From Aurantiochytrium sp. KH105 (taxonomy: Eukaryota > Sar > Bigyra > Thraustochytrida > Thraustochytriidae), in NCBI GenBank assembly GCA_003116975.1, contig BGKB01000130.1, forward strand, positions 62,001 through 126,000: DNA of 64,000 bases, written 5' to 3'. A model generated the notes under the pieces. That model searched no databases, was not told the origin of the DNA, and worked only from the letters and a program-made list of their open reading frames with translations. Positions 38,632 to 47,528 of this stretch are shown here, piece by piece (positions within the stretch are counted from its first letter, which is position 1; every line of letters begins with the position of its first letter). A program made the translations under genes and the position numbers.

Positions 38632-40337
38632 TTTCCTTCCTTGTGCAATCTGCTCTTCTTCTTCTTCTTCTCCTTCGTCTGATTCTTGTTGTTAGGTGTC
38701 TCAGGTTCACGCACGCACGCACGCGCACACGGGCGCGAAGACCTCTTTAAATTTCCTGGTCGCACTTTCCTGGGCCGTAATCCCAGGCGTCGTTGCGGCT
38801 TTGGCGCAATCCTGGTTTGATCTGCTGGCTGACTGGCTGGCGCTTGTCCTTTATATGATGTCTTCTCTTCTTCCCGATCGCTTGCTGCGCGACTCCTTAG
38901 AATTCGCGCGGCTTTCCCTGCCCCTTTCCGTCTCCCCCTCCCCCCAAAGAAACGCTGCAGCTGCGCGGAGTACACGAAGATGGCCGGGACCGCGCCGAGG
39001 TCCGCGCTCGGCTCAGTACACACACCCTCTTATGCGTTTCGAGTAGCTGCACTCTAGGGCACTGACCCTCTGTGGCGCGAGATGGGTCCGCGCCTGCTGA
39101 TCCGCGCCGGGCGATTTCGGGGGACGCTCGTGCTTGATGCGAGGCGCGCGAGGCGCGCTTCCTCTCTCACTTTCTGTCGCTCTTGATTCGATCACGCGCT
39201 GCGCTCAGACTTTCTGGACTGCAAGACTGTTGAATCGTGATTTCTGGAGAATCGGTCACCCAAGGTCGGAGACTGACCGACCGCGGCGAAGCATTAACAA
39301 GCAAGACTGACCCTCCGACCTCGAAGAGAAAAGGTCTGGTCATGGCATGGTGGGTTAGAGGACTTCTTGCATTCACTGTCAAGGGAGGGAAAATGGGGTG
39401 CAATCTAGTAGTTGTAGTAGTTGTTCTTGTTGACTCCTTTCGCTCATTCTGACCACGCACGAATGACAGGGTAGGCATCCTTTAAAGTTTCAATGTATTG
39501 TGAAGATCGCGGCTTGTGTTTGAATACATGTTTGAATATCCCTGGCAAGTCAGCTGCTTCGTGCTTCTTCTTACGCTTGCAATGCAAAGGTCTTAATCTT
39601 GGGCAAGGCGGACATATTGCACTCCACTACGTGCGCCATACGAGGTCAATGTGCAGAGTCTCGATTTGTCTTATCAATGGACCCTGTGAAGCTGCATGTC
39701 TCCATTTTTGCAAAGAACTCAAGCAAGGAGAAGACGGCGACGCTGATTCTCGAGTTGAGCATTCCTCTCACTTGCTCTCTTTTTACTGTTTGGCTCCGTG
39801 CTACAACATCATGGGACTTGAAGGCATCTACGGAATCTTTATCGCTACGAGCTGCAGAAACAAAGCAAACCGTGACTTTTCGCGAGCCACCATGCTTTCT
39901 TCATTTGTCTCCCGCTGCAAGCTCTCACGTCGCATCGACCTGCCCTTCAGCCTGCCTGGGACCCGTCTGCGACTAGGCTAGAGCATACCTAACGATCACG
40001 ACAGGGCCTAGCCGGTGCCTAGGGAGGCCTAAGCCTCGTCGCCTTCGTCTTTTGCGCGGTGGGTGGTGGTGGTTGGTGGCCGCCAGATCGAAAAGGTCAA
40101 CGGCGCCAGTCCCCTGGCGGCGCGGCGGCAGGCGTGCGTACGTACGTGCGGGCAGGCAGGCAGGCGGGGACTTGAGGCGACGGCACGCGCGACGCGGAAA
40201 GCGGGCCCCAGACAACCGGTCGGTCGGTCTGTCTTTCTGCTTGTGGCCGAGGCGGCGCAGCGGCAGTCTGTCTTGGCGCACTCTTTTTCTTTTCTTCTCC
40301 ACTGCAGACCATACCCTTCGATTCCGGACGAGACAAG
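38632..40337. other. Long intergenic interval between protease and CTP synthase
   Basis: About 1.7 kb. It includes the protease leader, an uncertain stretch at 39444-39990 (listed separately), aggccta at 40025-40031 and a GC-rich leader with GGCA units just before the CTP synthase start. No confident gene. Confidence 0.5.
39444..39990 (-). other. Unresolved protein-like open segments, possible short multi-exon gene
   Basis: On the minus strand a frame ending at a TGA at 39444-39446 reads ...GIFKHVFKHKPRSSQY then TLKDAYPVIRAWSE, which looks like a genuine C-terminus. Higher up, another frame reads FKSHDVVARSQTVKREQVRG and VFSLLEFFAKMETCSFTG after a pyrimidine-rich TTTCTGCAG that could be an acceptor. 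A GTAAGA donor-like site lies between them. However, a plus-strand frame at 39599-39976 is also open for 125 codons (FVLSMDPVKLHVSIFAKNSS), so even the strand is not certain. I could not join exons in a consistent phase, and no family is recognised. Confidence 0.25.
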
Positions 40338-42242
40338 ATGTCGCAACGTAAGGATGCTCACCTCCGGGCGAACTCGCCCATTAACCTCCGCGCCGAGACG
40401 CGTTTCATTTTCGTGACGGGTGGCGTCGTGTCCGGCTTGGGCAAGGGAATTACCATCTCGTCCATCGGCAGGCTGCTCAAGGCCAGCGGCGTCTCGGTGA
40501 CGAGCATCAAGGTGGACCCGTACCTGAACGTGGACGCCGGCACGATGGCGCCCCAGGAACACGGAGAGACCTTTGTGCTTGATGATGGCGGCGAGACCGA
40601 CCTCGATCTCGGAAACTACGAGCGCTTCTTGGACGTCATGCTCACCCGCGACCACAACATTACCACGGGCAAGGTGTACCAGTCAGTCATCGAGCGCGAG
40701 CGCAAGGGCGACTTTCTGGGTAAGACGGTGCAGGTGGTGCCGCACATCACAAACGAGATCCAGGACTGGATCGCACGTGTTGCCCAGATCCCCGTCGACG
40801 GCACGACGAACCCGCCCGATGTGTGCCTCGTGGAGGTCGGCGGCACCGTCGGTGACATTGAGTCGATGGTCTTTTTGGAGGCCATTCGCCAATTCCAGTT
40901 CCGCGTGGGTCGCGAGCGCTGCTGCCTGGTGCACGTGTCTCTGATTCCCGTTCTCGGTTCCGTTGGCGAGCAAAAGACCAAGCCCACCCAGCACGGCATC
41001 AAGGAGCTCATGTCTCTGGGCCTCAGCCCGGACCTCATTGTCTGCCGCTCGTCCGAGGTCGTCGAGGAGTCGACGCGGAAAAAGATTAGCCAGTTCTGCC
41101 ACGTGGCGCCTTCGTGTGTGATTAGTGTGCACGATGTGAGCAACATCTATCACGTTCCCCTCATCCTCGAGCAGCAAGGTCTCCACACGATCATTCGCGA
41201 GTCGCTGGGCTTGGAGAAGATGTCTGAGAAGCTTGACCTCGACACCTGGCGCAAACTGGCGCAAACTGTCGACGAGGCCAAGGACGAGGTCGTCATTGCC
41301 GTCTGCGGCAAGTACACTAGCCTGCACGACTCGTACCTGAGCGTGCTCAAGGCGCTGAAACACTCGGCCATTGCTGAGAACAAGGTCCTCATTACGTCTT
41401 GGATTGAATCTTCTGACCTTGAGGAGGAGACCAAGGCCGCTGACCCTTCGACCTACGCCGCTGCCTGGGAGAAGCTGCGCCAGGCCGACGGTATTCTCAT
41501 TCCTGGCGGTTTTGGCTCGCGCGGTGTAGAGGGCAAGGTCGCCGCCGCCAAGTACGCTCGCGAGGGCTGCGTGCCTCTTTTGGGTGTCTGCCTGGGCATG
41601 CAGGTCATGGTCATTGAGTACGCTCGCAACGTGCTCGGCTGGACCGACGCTGCATCTGCCGAGGGCGACGAGAACACCTCGCACAAGGTCATTATCAAGA
41701 TGCTTGAGCACCACCAGGGCCAGATGGGAGGCACCATGCGCCTTGGTAGCCGGCGCACGAATCTGCACCCTCTTCCAGACTCGTGCGAGCAGGCCAAGTC
41801 CGTTGCCAGCGCCATTTACGAGGGCGCGTCGCACGTTCTCGAACGTCACCGCCACAGATACGAGGTTAACCCCTCATACATTGCGGACCTCGAGAAGGGC
41901 GGTCTGTACTTTACCGGCAAGGACGAGGCCAACGAGCGCATGGAAATGACCGAGCTTCCGCGCAAGGTGCATCCCTTTTACTTTGGTGTGCAGTTTCACC
42001 CAGAGCTCAAGTCTCGCCCGCTCCGCCCCTCTCCCCCTTTCCATGGCTTTCTCTTGGCTGCCTGCAAGTCTTTCACATCGCACTATGGTGTCCCCGAGTC
42101 GACGGCCACTCCTATTGTGGCGCCGCTTCCCACGCCGCGCAGCGTCAAGCGCAAGGACTCTGTCAGCGAGTTCCGCGATACCTCTGGGGCGCCAGGCGTT
42201 GCCAAGATGAAGCGTCCTCGTGTCATTTCTGACAGCAACTAG
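40338..42242 (+). CDS. CTP synthase
   Basis: 634 residues. CTP synthase makes CTP from UTP, ATP and glutamine. The amidoligase domain (about 20-295) starts [16 protein letters not shown] and has the [10 protein letters not shown] and [13 protein letters not shown] signatures. The class I glutamine amidotransferase domain (about 318-585) contains IPGGFGSRG, the Cys nucleophile in LLGVCLGMQ and the His/Glu pair in GVQFHPE. Length is close to animal and fungal enzymes (about 590); the extra comes from about 20 residues before the TGG motif and a basic, Ser/Pro-rich tail (about 600-634) of the kind phosphorylated in eukaryotic CTPS. Start ATG 40338 follows a GC-rich leader; the next Met lies inside the catalytic domain. 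The 3' UTR begins with a long CTTG microsatellite. Confidence 0.97.
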   Translation: MSQRKDAHLRANSPINLRAETRFIFVTGGVVSGLGKGITISSIGRLLKASGVSVTSIKVDPYLNVDAGTMAPQEHGETFVLDDGGETDLDLGNYERFLDVMLTRDHNITTGKVYQSVIERERKGDFLGKTVQVVPHITNEIQDWIARVAQIPVDGTTNPPDVCLVEVGGTVGDIESMVFLEAIRQFQFRVGRERCCLVHVSLIPVLGSVGEQKTKPTQHGIKELMSLGLSPDLIVCRSSEVVEESTRKKISQFCHVAPSCVISVHDVSNIYHVPLILEQQGLHTIIRESLGLEKMSEKLDLDTWRKLAQTVDEAKDEVVIAVCGKYTSLHDSYLSVLKALKHSAIAENKVLITSWIESSDLEEETKAADPSTYAAAWEKLRQADGILIPGGFGSRGVEGKVAAAKYAREGCVPLLGVCLGMQVMVIEYARNVLGWTDAASAEGDENTSHKVIIKMLEHHQGQMGGTMRLGSRRTNLHPLPDSCEQAKSVASAIYEGASHVLERHRHRYEVNPSYIADLEKGGLYFTGKDEANERMEMTELPRKVHPFYFGVQFHPELKSRPLRPSPPFHGFLLAACKSFTSHYGVPESTATPIVAPLPTPRSVKRKDSVSEFRDTSGAPGVAKMKRPRVISDSN

Positions 42243-42301
42243 ATTTACTCCTGGGCCAATGGATCGATCGGCGCACGTATCTTGCTTGCTTGCTTGCTTG
42301 T

Positions 42302-42366
<65 letters not shown>

Positions 42367-43147
42367 TTACCAAATTGCTTAAGTGCCGGAAAATAATCAC
42401 ACCTAATACAACAAACCATACGTAGGATCGACTTCGTTGCATTTCTTGACCTCGTCTTATTCTCCTTTCATTGTATGTCTTCAGATAGCATGGTGAAGGT
42501 GACCATGCTCGGTCGCTCTGTCCAGCGACCGCCGGGAGGGCCACGAGCGCATTTCGCCCTCATCTTCGACTGTGGGTCTCTTGCTGGCATCAAACAAACT
42601 CCAACGAACCAAGCGTTTTCTCCGGACGACCGAGCGACTTGGCCTCGGCTCACGTTTTTTCTTTGGCAACGGAAAGACGACAATGTCCTGCGACTCTGCC
42701 GGCGACTCGGTCCGCAGCCCTTGAGCTTACGCCGCCTTCTCCAGCGCCCCGAATCGGGTTGTCCTCCTCTAGGCCTCCTCCTAGTCTTTCTGCTAGTAGC
42801 AAGTAGGGGCCCCGCGGGTTGATCGACTGATCGCCTGCCGCCTTCAACGGCGAGCATATCCCGAGCGAGGACGAGCGGGCGAGCGAGCGCGCGACCGAGC
42901 GAGCGAGCGCGAGCGTGCGGGCGTGCGGTGAGCGGCCAGGCGCGCGCGCGGAGAGCCCGCCTGTCGGCTGGCGCGGCCTCGGGCCCGGCGGAGCTGCGCG
43001 GCGGCTCGGCTCGGCGCGGCGCGGCGAGGCCTGCCTGCTCGATCCGGGGCGGCCTTCGCTGGAGTTCGTCGGGAACAGAGACGCCGCGGGGCGCCTGCTT
43101 GTGCGGGCTCGCGCGGGCGGCGCGCGCGCGCGCGGAGGAGGGGGAAG
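42243..43147. promoter_or_regulatory. Intergenic region upstream of Rpt4
   Basis: About 900 bases. It contains the CTTG repeat, a candidate motif TAGGCCTC at 42770-42777 and a GC-rich leader with GCGAGCGAGC units (about 42872-42914) before the Rpt4 ATG. Open frames on both strands near 42480-42860 have no protein character. Confidence 0.5.
42281..42365. repeat. (CTTG)n microsatellite in the CTP synthase 3' flank
   Basis: About 21 units with one TTTG variant, beginning 39 bases after the stop codon. It is the longest simple tetranucleotide tract in the window. Confidence 0.95.
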
Positions 43148-44326
43148 ATGGTGTCGGCGGAGCAGGAGCGCAATGAGGTGCTCGACGAGTACCGGCGCGT
43201 GCTGATGAGCCACCGCGAGATGGAGTCGCGCGTGAAGGCGATGCGCGCCAAGATGAAGGAGCTCTCCAAGGACTACGAGAAGACCGAGGACGACCTCAAG
43301 GCGCTGCAGAGCGTGGGGCAGATCATTGGCGAGGTTCTCAAGGAGCTCGGCGAGGAGCGCTACATCGTCAAGGCCTCGAGCGGGCCTCGCTACGTCGTGG
43401 GCGTGCGCAAGAAGGTGGACAAGGCCAAGCTGGTCTCCGGCACCCGCGTCTCCCTGGACATGACGACCTTGACGATCATGCGGGCTCTGCCGCGTGAGGT
43501 TGACCCCGGCGTGTACACAATGATCGCAGACGAGCCAGGGTCCATTTCGTATACCGAGGTGGGTGGGCTCAACGAGGAGATCCGCAAGATGCGCGAGACC
43601 ATCGAGCTGCCGCTGACGAACCCGGAGCTCTTTTTCCGCGTTGGCATCAAGCCGCCAAAAGGTGTTCTCCTCTACGGACCTCCCGGCACTGGCAAGACGC
43701 TGCTGGCACGTGCGCTCGCCTGCAACTTGCAGGCTACTTTCATTTCGTGCGTGGCCAGTGGCGTTGTTGACAAGTACATTGGCGAGAGTGCGCGTCTGAT
43801 CCGCGAAATGTTCAACTACGCGCGTGACCACGAGCCTAGCGTCATGTTTTTCGACGAGATTGATGCCATTGGAGGCCGCCGCTTCTCCGAGGGTACCTCG
43901 GCCGATCGCGAGATTCAGCGGACGCTCATGGAGCTCCTCAACCAGCTCGATGGCTTTGATTCCCTCGGCAAGGTCAAGGTCGTCATGGCGACCAACCGTC
44001 CGGACATTCTCGATCCTGCATTACTGCGCCCTGGTCGCCTTGATCGCAAGATTGAGATCCCTCTCCCCAACGAGGCCTCGCGCATTGAGATTCTCAAGAT
44101 CCACTCGAGCAAGGTCGCCAAGCGCGGCGAGATCGACTACGAGTCCGTCGTCAAGATCGCCGACGGTTTCAACGGCGCCGATCTGCGCAACGTCGTCACC
44201 GAGGCCGGCCTTTTCGCCATTCGCGACGACCGCTCCTACATCATCGAGACGGACTTCATGAAGGCCGTGCGCAAGATGGCCGAGCTCAAGAAGCTCGAGA
44301 CCAAGCTCGACTATAGCAAAGTATAA
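43148..44326 (+). CDS. RPT4: 26S proteasome regulatory particle ATPase Rpt4 (S10b/PSMC6)
   Basis: 392 residues, close to the usual length (about 390). Rpt4 is one of six AAA+ subunits of the proteasome base ring that unfold ubiquitylated substrates. An N-terminal coiled coil (about 1-65) is followed by an OB domain and the AAA+ module. Walker A is GPPGTGKT (near 178) and Walker B is [11 protein letters not shown]. The SRH stretch is [27 protein letters not shown], here given as a family signature of less than full length: [20 protein letters not shown]. The segments [20 protein letters not shown] and [20 protein letters not shown] are diagnostic for Rpt4 rather than other Rpt subunits. The C-terminus ends KLDYSKV. 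An (AAAC)n repeat follows the stop. Confidence 0.97.
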   Translation: MVSAEQERNEVLDEYRRVLMSHREMESRVKAMRAKMKELSKDYEKTEDDLKALQSVGQIIGEVLKELGEERYIVKASSGPRYVVGVRKKVDKAKLVSGTRVSLDMTTLTIMRALPREVDPGVYTMIADEPGSISYTEVGGLNEEIRKMRETIELPLTNPELFFRVGIKPPKGVLLYGPPGTGKTLLARALACNLQATFISCVASGVVDKYIGESARLIREMFNYARDHEPSVMFFDEIDAIGGRRFSEGTSADREIQRTLMELLNQLDGFDSLGKVKVVMATNRPDILDPALLRPGRLDRKIEIPLPNEASRIEILKIHSSKVAKRGEIDYESVVKIADGFNGADLRNVVTEAGLFAIRDDRSYIIETDFMKAVRKMAELKKLETKLDYSKV

Positions 44327-44345
44327 AAAGATGAACTCAGAAAAC

Positions 44346-44380
44346 AATCAAACAAACAAACAAACAAGCAAACAAACATA
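44346..44380. repeat. (CAAA)n microsatellite in the Rpt4 3' flank
   Basis: About seven CAAA units with one CAAG variant, starting about 20 bases after the Rpt4 stop codon. Confidence 0.9.
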
Positions 44381-44755
44381 CCAACAAAGACAACCTCGCC
44401 CAGTCAGCCCCTCCCCCCCATTCAGCTCCCCGTTCAGCCCCCTAACATTTCCTCCTGTTCGCTCGCTTGCTCGCTCGCTTGCTTGCTTGAGGGCCCCGTC
44501 TATGCTATGCTGTGCTATACTGTAGGTACCGCCGGGAAAAACCCGCCCCGATTCACTGTCACTGCCAGTCTCAAGTCGGCGTCGCCAGTAGGCCTAACTC
44601 GTAGGCCTCCCGCTAAAACCAACCACGACCTACGTATACATAACCACGCCATCTTTGCGTTGCGCTCGTTCATTCATTCCTGCATTCTCGCCCTCGCGCA
44701 CCCGCGCCGCCGCGCCCGCGCGCCGCCGCGCCCGCCCGCCCGCTCGCTCGCGCCA

Positions 44756-44829
44756 NNNNNNNNNNNNNNNNNNNNNNNNNNNNNNNNNNNNNNNNNNNNN
44801 NNNNNNNNNNNNNNNNNNNNNNNNNNNNN
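44756..44829. other. Assembly gap (74 N)
   Basis: A run of undetermined bases between extremely GC-rich repeats, consistent with a sequencing or assembly failure. Its true length is unknown. Confidence 0.99.
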
Positions 44830-44881
44830 CCCGCCGCCGCTCCCGCCGCCGCTCCCGCCGCCGCTCCCGCCGCCGCTCCCG
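44830..44881. repeat. 12-base tandem repeat CCCGCCGCCGCT
   Basis: Four copies and a partial, directly after the gap. In the frame of the following gene they read Pro-Ala-Ala-Ala units, so they may be coding if the true start lies in or before the gap. Confidence 0.9.
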
Positions 44882-44907
44882 CGCGCGCGCGGCCTCCGCG
44901 CGCGGGC

Positions 44908-46968
44908 ATGGAGGCGAGGCCCCTCGCGCGGGCCGCGCTCGGCGCCGCCCGGGCCGGCGACAAGCGACGGCGGCTGGGCGAGCTCGGCGACGGCGACGGG
45001 CGCGCCCCGCGCGGGGTCCACAGGGGCGTCGAGGAGGACGAGGAGGACGAGGAGGAGGACCACCTTGTTCTGGGCGGGGCGAGCCCGCGCGAGCTCGCAG
45101 ACGCCGAGGGGAATATTCTCGAGGAGGAGCGCATGCACATGGGCGGCGACGACGACGACGACGATGTCCGCGACGATGGGAATGACGACAACGGCGACGA
45201 CGACGATGATGACAATAGTGACGACAATAATGATGACAATGTCATCCACCACCGACATCTCATGAGTGATGCACGCGGTCATCATCATCCTCACCACGAT
45301 GAAGGGCGTCACTCCCCCCGACACCCAGACGATGTGGTGCACCGGAGTAGGCAGAGGTCTCACGACGTACGTCGTTCTCATGATGAAAAGATGAATCGCG
45401 GCGGGAGCGCGCTCGATCCTCGAGATAGAGTCATGGTTCATCATCACCACCAGCATCAGCATCAACATCAGATCCAGTCGCATCAGCATCAACATCAACA
45501 TCAGATCCAGTCGCATCAACACCAACATCAGCATCAGCTTCCGCTCCAGCATCATCAACATGCGCAGCAGCAGCATCACCAAATTACCCACCAGCATCAT
45601 CAACAACAACATTCACACCAGCAGCATCACCAATACGGCGACCAGGACCGTGTCCAGGATGATGAAGATGAAGATGATGGTGAAGATAACGACGACGATG
45701 CGAACGACTCTGTCGAGATACATGGACAACATCTGGCTGATGACCCCGGGCGAGGGCGGGCTGGTCACAGTGGTAACGTGAACGGCCATCCCGCAGATGA
45801 GGATGAGGCGGCAGCTGCCGAGGCCGAAGCAGAGCACGAGGCAGCCGCTGCCGCGGCAACGGCGGTTCACCACTCGGTCAATGCCTCGCATGATCATCGG
45901 GTTCCTGCTCATATGGCAGACCTCGATCTCCCGGACGGCGCCGCAGTCGCAGCCGCCCATGCCGCGCGAGAGCATGAAATGCTTAACGCCCGACTGCTCG
46001 ATTCTTCGCGCGTACGCTCTCGCAAGAGGGTGTGCCAATATATATACTGCACACGAATCGCGCGAGGCGCAAGTCAACTATGCATCAAGCATGGAGGCGG
46101 ACGGCGATGCCAATTCGAAGGCTGTGATCGCGGCGCCGAATCGGGTACGCCACAGTTTTGTAAGGCTCATGGCGGCGGGCGGCGCTGCGAGATCGACGAC
46201 TGCGACAAGGCGGCGCGTGGAGGATCCAAAGTTTGCATCATCCATGGCGGCGGTAGAAGGTGCACTGTCGACGGCTGCACGCATGCTGCCGTGGGTCGCA
46301 CCAAACATTGCATCGCCCACGGAGGAGGGAAGCGCTGTCAGTACCCCGACGGCTGCAATAAGGCCGCGCAAACGCCTGGTAATATGTGCAAAGCCCACGG
46401 AGGAGGTCGCCGCTGCCAGCATCCTGGCTGCATTCGTAGCGCCGAGGGCGGGACTGCGGCAGGAAGCCACCATCTTTGCAAAGCGCATGGCGGAGGTCGA
46501 CGCTGCAGTATCGAGGGCTGCAATCGCTCTGCGCCTGGGAGCAAGGCCTTTTGCCGCCACCATGGTGGCGGAAAGACCTGCATCGTTCCGGGGTGCAACA
46601 AGGCGTCTCGTGGTCATTCCGAACATTGCATTGCTCATGGAGGCGGAAAGCGTTGCCATCACATGAACTGCACCAAGGCTGCAGTCTCTCCGACTGATTT
46701 TTGTGTGGCCCATGGAGGCGGAAGGCGGTGTCAAATTAGAAATTGTACCAAGGCGGCGCGGGGTGGCTCTGATCTTTGCCGGAGTCATGGTATCCGGCCT
46801 CGTTCTGCGACCGATTCCGATCGCGATTTCGGTGACCTTGTCCCTCATCTTGACCTTGGTCATGCCACGCAGCCTCCTTCGCATTTGCTACATGATAATC
46901 ATGGAATGCAAGTTGTCGACCATCATGACATTGGAGGCCCCGGTGCAGATCCCTTGGCTTTGGGCTAG
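44908..46968 (+). CDS. HGGGRRC (WRKY19-like) zinc-finger array protein with His/Gln-rich region, ten fingers
   Basis: 686 residues from the first ATG after the gap; the frame stays open upstream to the gap, so the N-terminus may be longer. Order: a GC-encoded Ala/Arg start; long Asp/Glu and Asn/Asp runs; a His/Gln-rich block (about 175-250) built from HQHQHQ and IQSHQHQ units; an acidic/Ala-rich stretch; then ten consecutive fingers (about 375-635). Each has the form C-x4-5-C, about ten residues, C-x2-H, then GGG(R/K)(R/K). Examples are CQFEGCDRGA...FCKAHGGGRRC and CIVPGCNKAS...HCIAHGGGKRC. These fingers are abundant in stramenopile proteins annotated as WRKY19-like and are thought to bind zinc and nucleic acid; no real WRKY domain is present. 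A nuclear regulatory role is inferred. A paralogue follows on the same strand 560 bases downstream. Confidence 0.85.
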   Translation: MEARPLARAALGAARAGDKRRRLGELGDGDGRAPRGVHRGVEEDEEDEEEDHLVLGGASPRELADAEGNILEEERMHMGGDDDDDDVRDDGNDDNGDDDDDDNSDDNNDDNVIHHRHLMSDARGHHHPHHDEGRHSPRHPDDVVHRSRQRSHDVRRSHDEKMNRGGSALDPRDRVMVHHHHQHQHQHQIQSHQHQHQHQIQSHQHQHQHQLPLQHHQHAQQQHHQITHQHHQQQHSHQQHHQYGDQDRVQDDEDEDDGEDNDDDANDSVEIHGQHLADDPGRGRAGHSGNVNGHPADEDEAAAAEAEAEHEAAAAAATAVHHSVNASHDHRVPAHMADLDLPDGAAVAAAHAAREHEMLNARLLDSSRVRSRKRVCQYIYCTRIARGASQLCIKHGGGRRCQFEGCDRGAESGTPQFCKAHGGGRRCEIDDCDKAARGGSKVCIIHGGGRRCTVDGCTHAAVGRTKHCIAHGGGKRCQYPDGCNKAAQTPGNMCKAHGGGRRCQHPGCIRSAEGGTAAGSHHLCKAHGGGRRCSIEGCNRSAPGSKAFCRHHGGGKTCIVPGCNKASRGHSEHCIAHGGGKRCHHMNCTKAAVSPTDFCVAHGGGRRCQIRNCTKAARGGSDLCRSHGIRPRSATDSDRDFGDLVPHLDLGHATQPPSHLLHDNHGMQVVDHHDIGGPGADPLALG

Positions 46969-47528
46969 GCTAAACAAACACCTTTGAAAAGAGTAGTATA
47001 CCAAGGCCTCAGGCTCGCTCCGCCCGGTCCATAATATGAGTATCTTATTGAGTATCAATCATCCAAATCTATCGCCTTGTCTTGTCAGCAGTCCCAAACT
47101 AGCCCTGGAACTGTCAGACGGTAAAGAGGCGACTCATGTCAACTCGTGAACCTTGGTCTGGGCCTATATTATTCCCTCCCTCCCTGACCTTGACTCGGCC
47201 CTTACTACGACTTTACCTTGCGTTACGACTACACTTGCACCTGAACTTCCGCTCCCGATGAAAATCATTTCATGAAAAAAAAAAATGAAAATTGAAAGAA
47301 TGAATCGAAATGAAAGAAAGAAAGAAGGGAGGCCGCGGCGTGCACGCGTTGTTGCGAGCTCGCTGCGTGCGTCACTTTGCGGCGCCATGCAAAGACCAAC
47401 TCAGGAGATGCGCGCACGGCGCGGTACATGCTTGGAGAGGTGCTTTGCGGGCCATAAGGTCGAGGAGGATACTTAGTTCGCAAAAGCCAGCGACATAGAA
47501 AAAAGAAAATCAGGCACGCCGCGGCGCC
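46969..47528. other. Intergenic region between the two zinc-finger genes
   Basis: 560 bases with short A-rich and GAAA-rich stretches near 47275-47330 before the second gene. No additional gene seen. Confidence 0.6.

Larger units (their letters stand above)
44327..44907. other. Intergenic region containing an assembly gap
   Basis: 581 bases: an AAAC microsatellite, GCTT/GCTC units, TAGGCCTA at 44589-44596 and TAGGCCTC at 44602-44609, a GC-rich stretch, the N gap (44756-44829) and a 12-base CCCGCCGCCGCT array. It probably holds the promoter of the first zinc-finger gene. Confidence 0.55.

Noticed and set aside
40683-41855. 390-codon minus-strand frame opposite CTP synthase
   Set aside because: Shadow of a highly conserved gene on the plus strand.
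42281-42365. CTTG array considered as a CRISPR or telomere-like array
   Set aside because: Perfect 4-base units with no spacers and no telomeric TTAGGG-type sequence; an ordinary microsatellite.
42650-43831. 393-codon minus-strand frame across the Rpt4 promoter and 5' half
   Set aside because: Overlaps Rpt4 antisense and GC-rich leader; no domain.
44674-45612. 312-codon minus-strand frame spanning the assembly gap
   Set aside because: Complement of His/Asp-rich repeats giving Met/Leu/Val runs, and it crosses undetermined bases.
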